This document shows positions 44,801 to 49,330 of a DNA stretch of 49,330 bases, in pieces. Both the position numbers and the translations under genes were made by a program. This DNA comes from Hymenoscyphus infarciens. Taxonomy: Eukaryota > Ascomycota > Leotiomycetes > Helotiales > Helotiaceae. The notes under the pieces were generated by a model. The model worked only from the letters and a program-made list of their open reading frames with translations. It did not search any database and was not told the DNA's origin. Location: positions 1-49,330 of the forward strand of contig LLCB01000383.1 of assembly GCA_001414345.1 (NCBI GenBank). Direction: 5' to 3'. Position 1 is the stretch's first letter, and every line of letters starts with the position of its first letter.

Positions 44801-46835
44801 CTTGGGGGCAAAATGAATGTGAGCAATACATTGCGCAGACACAGATAATGAAACAGCAATCAGATTTACACGGTCGCTAGATAACTCAACGGTGCAGTGC
44901 CGAATTAATAAACATGCTTTACATCCTTCAATGGAATTAAGAAGGTCTTCTCTTATAACACCTTCCTGTACTTATAGTTGAAGGTATAGCTAAGCGTTCT
45001 CTATATTAAACTACTAACTGCTATCTTTATTACATCGATAAATGATATATAAACTTTTACCATCTGCTTATCAACACTTTTTGTATGAACAAAACACGAG
45101 AGAAGGAATACTCAAATAATTCTTCTAACCAGCAGTGCTCAATTAGAAAGTGCCACAAACACGAGGTACCGAGCCTAGAACCTAAGTAATACCCGAAAAT
45201 TAATTTTTTAGCAAGTATATATCAAACGAAGCACATGAGCAAAGAGGAAAGGTCCTTTACTGTCGAGTTAACTCCCACCCTCGGATACCAAACCCACATC
45301 CAAATCTACATTTGAGTAATTGTTGAGTTTCTGACAATGGTTGGCCATGTTTTGTGAGCAGAAAAAAGCAGTAACTAAACTGCTTACCCTCAAGGTTCTA
45401 TACTTCATGGAGTCGCTTCACTCTGATAGACTCAGTTTGGGTTCTCCATTTGTAATGTGTATGGAAACCACGAACCAAGTTCCCTAGTTATCATGAACAT
45501 CTCGTAGAAAGGTAAGTCCTTGGGAAGGCGATGAATACCGGTGAGGTTATAGTGTGTTTCCATTTGAGCATTGTGGTGGTATATGATGACTTTCGAGTTT
45601 CTAGACAACAGTGATTATTTTTAACACTAGCTAAAGAAAGGCAGACGAGGTACTGTGTAGAGCAGAAGTAATCAATATACTTTGCATGCTTCAATGCAAT
45701 TGAGAAGTCTACTGTTGCAAACCCTGCTCACACTCATAACCTACCTCTGTAGGCCCCCCATCATAAACCTCTTCAAGTAACATGTTTTTCCTTCTCCACT
45801 CTCTGTCGAAAACACAACACAAGAGTTCTCCCCTTAAGTACGCCCAATGAACGTCTTATTTAACTTCCTTTGTGTTATACAAGTTCCCCATCCCCCTCCC
45901 TTTTGCGGACCACTAATAAGCACCCGCAAAAAAACTTCTGAAAATAACGACTTCGTATATCCTCTTTCGCTATCCAAGCCAGTTCGACTTTAGCCATGCT
46001 GATCAAACATTCCAGGTTACTAGAAACCAGTTGGTCACCGTGCTAGAGAATACAATAGCAGTATTGAACAATTCCGGTAAAAGGGCGCGGGGTCATATGA
46101 TCAAAGTCGTGAATGCCCTCGATGCCACCTGTGCCATATGCCAAATCGTAGGTGCGCTTAGCTCTAAATCTATATTACGAAACGAGTGAATGTTTGGCGT
46201 TGGTGGAAGTGGGTTTATTGAAGCATGATAGGTGATGGCTGGCGGGGCGGGTTTACAAGTACCCCGCCGACCCTTCCGGGTTCCCCGCATTTCGAGCTGA
46301 GGTGGGTCACCTGCCAAGCGAGTTGAGCTCCCCGGATTTGGGGGCCATTTGGTGAAGGGTCCAATATGAATGAAAAGGGGATAAAGAACAATAGAGAGCA
46401 ACAAAGACAGAGAGGAAGGAGCGAATTGATATAGACAATTAAAGGAGCGATTATCGGCGAGGGAATTATGCTTTGATGGAGTGATGAAGTGATTGGGAGT
46501 CGTCATTCCCGTCATTCCACAAATCGTCAGATGCTTCTGTCCACCCCACCAAGGGCCGCACCCTTGCAGTCGTGATGGTTATGCGCCCACCACGTGAGCG
46601 ACCCCGCCCGACGAAACTCTCCGATTCCCTTAATACTGCCCGTACCTGATCTCTTCCCTCCTCCTCCTCCTCCTCCTTCCCATCTACATCCTCTTCTGTT
46701 TCCATCACAGTCTAACTTCAACTACAACAACACAACACAGCAATCATATCCAACATCTTACGAAAGCAACCGTAAGATCCAGCTACTCTTGACCTTCTAC
46801 TTCCCAGTACAAAGTCAAACAACCCAACCAACAAC
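38853..46835. other. Gene desert of about 8 kb
   Basis: No frame on either strand carries a recognisable domain; the longest are about 80-140 codons and mostly low complexity. The first few hundred bases should be the promoter of the Zn2Cys6 gene and the last 300 bases (pyrimidine-rich, with a CACGTG at 46593-46598) that of the DUF6699 gene. Part of the interior (44400-45850) is a diverged tandem duplication, described separately. The composition is AT-rich but not as extreme as at the window ends. A frame of 81 codons at 42200-41955 (-) with several Cys is open but unsupported. Confidence 0.5.
44401..45850 (-). repeat. Two diverged tandem copies of an ~800-bp unit
   Basis: Segments starting near 44430 and 45245 share blocks in the same order: TTTACTGTCGA (44442 and 45256), then a block ending ATGGCTGACCA / ATGGTTGGCCA (about 44513 and 45338), TCATGAAC (44688 and 45491), and ATGCTTTACATCCTTCAATG / TACTTTGCATGCTTCAATG (about 44912 and 45678). 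Minus-strand frames in both copies look related but are shifted relative to each other. I read this as an old tandem duplication of a small gene now degenerate in both copies. A third TTTACTGTCGA motif is at about 42200. Confidence 0.5.
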
Positions 46836-47703
46836 ATGTCGGCAGCCGAATCAGCACCAACACCTTTATCCAAGGTCGACTCCGCCGTTCAAGGTCTCTC
46901 GTCAAGCCCTCCTAAAGATGCTGCTGCAAAGGAGGCACCAAAGGAGAAGCGAAGAGCCAGCTCGAGTGTTCCTGGCGTATACAACATCAATGACCTGGGT
47001 AAGTCATTCCATGCCAGCCTCGCTGTTTTGTCACCCCTTTTCGTGTCACCCGGATCAATCCCATCAATCCCATCAATCTCAATACTGACAATCATTGTGC
47101 TACAGAGGCCGAGGGAACTGAGCTGCTAATTGCAAAGGAGACACAAAAGCTGAACTGGTAAGATAGCACTCACTGTCCCTGAATTGCGTCAATTACCCCG
47201 CTTTCCAAAACCAACACCCACTTGGGTGAGTATCCTTTGATCGATCATCTGCTGATATCTTCTTCCACCAGGCGTATCAACAAGTCCCCAATGGGGTTGG
47301 ATGAACCAGAAAAGACCGCCCTCAAGAAACACCTCACCACACCACCCGTCAAGAAGATTGACCTACACTTCCCACTGGGTCTCGAGGTAACAGCACGGAA
47401 TATGAAGGGGGTAACCATCAAGGATGCACTGGATGCAATCTACAAGCAATACCGAAAGAAGGTATAACCCCTCTTTCTCTCCAGCCCAACCCCTCTTTCT
47501 CTCCAGCCCCCCGTCCTGTCAAGACAAATACTAATCACCTTTTCCAACAACAGGCAGACGACGAGCTAGAGAACCCAGTCCTAGCAGGCTTCGAATGGGA
47601 CAAGGAAGAGTCATGGACCCGTCTCATCGTCCACTGCAAGAAGGAAGGCGCGCCACAACCCAAGAAGAAGGGAAAGAAAGGCCAAGAAGGTGCTGAACTC
47701 TAA
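46836..47703 (+). CDS. DUF6699-like conserved protein, 184 aa
   Basis: Four exons (46836-46998, 47106-47157, 47272-47461, 47554-47703) with phase-consistent canonical introns. The N-terminus (1-50) is Ala/Ser/Lys-rich and disordered. The core from about residue 72 reads INKSPMGLDEPEKTALKKHL, then KIDLHFPLGLEVTARNMKGV, TIKDALDAIYKQYRKK, and after the last intron AGFEWDKEESWTRLIVHCKK. This matches my memory of the DUF6699 fold, an alpha/beta domain frequent in fungi, with the hallmark VTVxDVLDAIY-like helix. The C-terminus is basic (PKKKGKKGQ). No function is known to me. A likely single-copy gene, clean of decay despite the nearby AT-rich block. Confidence 0.82.
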
Positions 47704-48260
47704 GTTCCTCTCCACATGGAGCATACTTCCCTCAACCTGTCTTCACAGTCTTGATGATATGATACGATAACATTTGCGTTTTTTTTTGTTTTTTTTTGCT
47801 GGCTAGCAATAGGGAAACTGGTGGCAATACTTCTTGACATAACCCAGCTGGCATGCTGAGGGATTTTCTCTTCTCTTTTTCTGATGACATTGAGATGATA
47901 TGGGGAAGGGGATTACATACCGGATTAGGGAACTTCGTGTAGTGGGAAAGCTGCCTTCATGGCTGGTTGTACTTTTACTGGCTTTTGCTTAGATAGTTTA
48001 TCTTGCCGCAATTATTCGTTCTCTACTTTTCATCTACGATCGTGAGGTTGTTTGTTGGCTGACTTGCTGGAGGATTGGTGATTTGCTGATCTATGGCATT
48101 TTGCTGATGTGGTACCGTGGAATGCGGGTTTTTGTCCGGGCGGAGGATATTTCCAAGTTGTGGTGTTGTCTAGAGAAGAGATTTCTGTGCGAAGGATTTG
48201 ATGAAGCGACTGACCCAAAAGCTCACGATCCCCGATGTATGGTATGGTGGCTGTTAGCGA
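47704..48260. other. 3' flank of the DUF6699 gene
   Basis: About 550 bp of ordinary sequence with T-rich runs near 47778-47798. A frame at 48083-48388 crosses into the AT-rich block and is not supported as a gene. Confidence 0.45.
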
Positions 48261-49330
48261 CCCTCTCGGACATTTTGGAAAATCGACTTTTTACGCCTAA
48301 ATATCTTATAATTCAACGTACTCTACCACCACCTTTTATGCTTAATTATACTTTAAAGTTACTAGAATTACTTATTAAGGCTATTTAATTATACTAAAAT
48401 TATATATACTCGATTAGTATAGAAGTTATAGTTATTAAAAAGATATAATTTAAGATTCTTATACTTATATACTATATACTCTAAAACCTACTATTATTCT
48501 CTCTTTTTATATTCTTCTCTTCTTTCTTTTTAAATTTAATATATTACTTTTAAATATTTTATAAAAGCTAGTTAAACTCTATATATATAAGAATATTCTT
48601 TTTATACTCTCTATAATAATAGTTAGACTTCTAAAGATTATTATTATTTATATTAGAATAGGTTTAGTTTTAAAATCTTTTATTATTATCTAAACCTTTA
48701 TTTATATTATCTAAACTTCGATATATATATACTCTACTCTTCTCTTAAAATAAGCTAATTTTTTCTTCTTCTAAGTATTAAGCTTAGTAATAGTATATAT
48801 TATTCTAGTTTATATACTTATATATATCTCTTTACTAGTAGTATATAACTTAAACTATTATATCTATTATAATATCTAAGCTTATTATCTCTCTCTTTCT
48901 TTATCTTAAGTATAAGTGTTTATATAATACAAATTAGTTTCTTCTCTTTTATAAGTAAAACTAATTCCTTTATCTAGTAAATATACTTTTTAGTATATAA
49001 TTATATAAAAAATTATAAGTAAAATTAAGTATATAGTATATTAAACTCTAATTATATTTTAATAAAAAGATTAAAGTCTTTATTACTAGTATTAAGCTAA
49101 GTAGTTTTATTCTTATTATATAATATAAAAATATTAGTCTCTAGATATTTAGTATTTTTATAGAAAGTATAATAATACGAAATATATATAACTATTAAAA
49201 AGCTATATAAGAGTATATTTAAAAGAATAATATATATAGATACTAAGTACTAATATAGAAGAAAAGACTAAATTAGCTTTCTCTTATTTTAAATAGAAGT
49301 ATTTATAAATAAGAGATTAGATATTACTAA
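48261..49330. repeat. AT-rich, ORF-free block (RIP-like isochore edge)
   Basis: From about 48260 the composition changes sharply to TATA/TTA/ATA-dominated sequence with few G or C bases and no open frame, continuing to the window end. This is what heavily RIP-mutated transposon DNA looks like in filamentous ascomycetes. No terminal repeats or motifs survive that I can recognise. Confidence 0.7.

Noticed and set aside
46093..46515. 140-codon minus-strand frame near the DUF6699 promoter
   Set aside because: Low-complexity Pro/Ser content and no signature. It is better explained as promoter-proximal sequence.

Overview
The window reads as nuclear DNA of a filamentous ascomycete (Pezizomycotina). 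Genes carry several short introns (about 50-140 bp) with GTAAGT/GTATGT-type donors and TAG/CAG acceptors. Families typical of these fungi are present: a Zn2Cys6 regulator, an SSU1-type sulfite pump, DUF6590 and DUF6699 proteins, and a 14-TM MFS exporter. AT-rich transposon debris looks worn by C-to-T decay of the RIP kind. A Leotiomycete (Helotiales-like) host is my best guess, but this is inference from gene feel only.

Layout. 1-4.1 kb is repeat-rich and AT-rich: GA/CT microsatellites, a pair of 276-bp direct repeats 2.26 kb apart, and a TA-flanked MITE. 4.5-18 kb is a normal gene block: MFS transporter (-), RRM-metallothionein fusion (+), Ser/Pro-rich coiled-coil protein (-), a 72-aa small protein (+), an ERCC1/Rad10 nuclease subunit (-) and an SSU1-like transporter (+). 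18.2-18.8 kb is a hAT-type MITE with a perfect 8-bp target duplication. 18.8-25.7 kb holds a small one-TM protein gene, a decayed arylsulfatase pseudogene and a second copy of the TA MITE. 25.8-32.7 kb is a pocket of four intronless, poorly known genes: RING-like, two coiled-coil proteins and DUF6590. 33.6-38.9 kb has fumarylacetoacetase (+), the last step of Phe/Tyr breakdown, facing a Zn2Cys6 regulator (-). 38.9-46.8 kb is a gene desert of about 8 kb with diverged tandem relics. 46.8-47.7 kb is a DUF6699 gene. The last 1.1 kb is again an AT-rich, ORF-free block.

I rebuilt exon-intron structures by hand from splice signals, reading-frame phase and family continuity; every multi-exon model below closes in frame. 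The most unusual item is the RRM protein whose C-terminus carries four 7-cysteine metallothionein-like modules (28 Cys). Also notable are the two MITE families with clear target-site duplications, the sulfatase pseudogene whose main lesions are stop codons explicable by C-to-T changes, and a 558-bp intron in the Zn2Cys6 regulator. No tRNA, rRNA or CRISPR was found.
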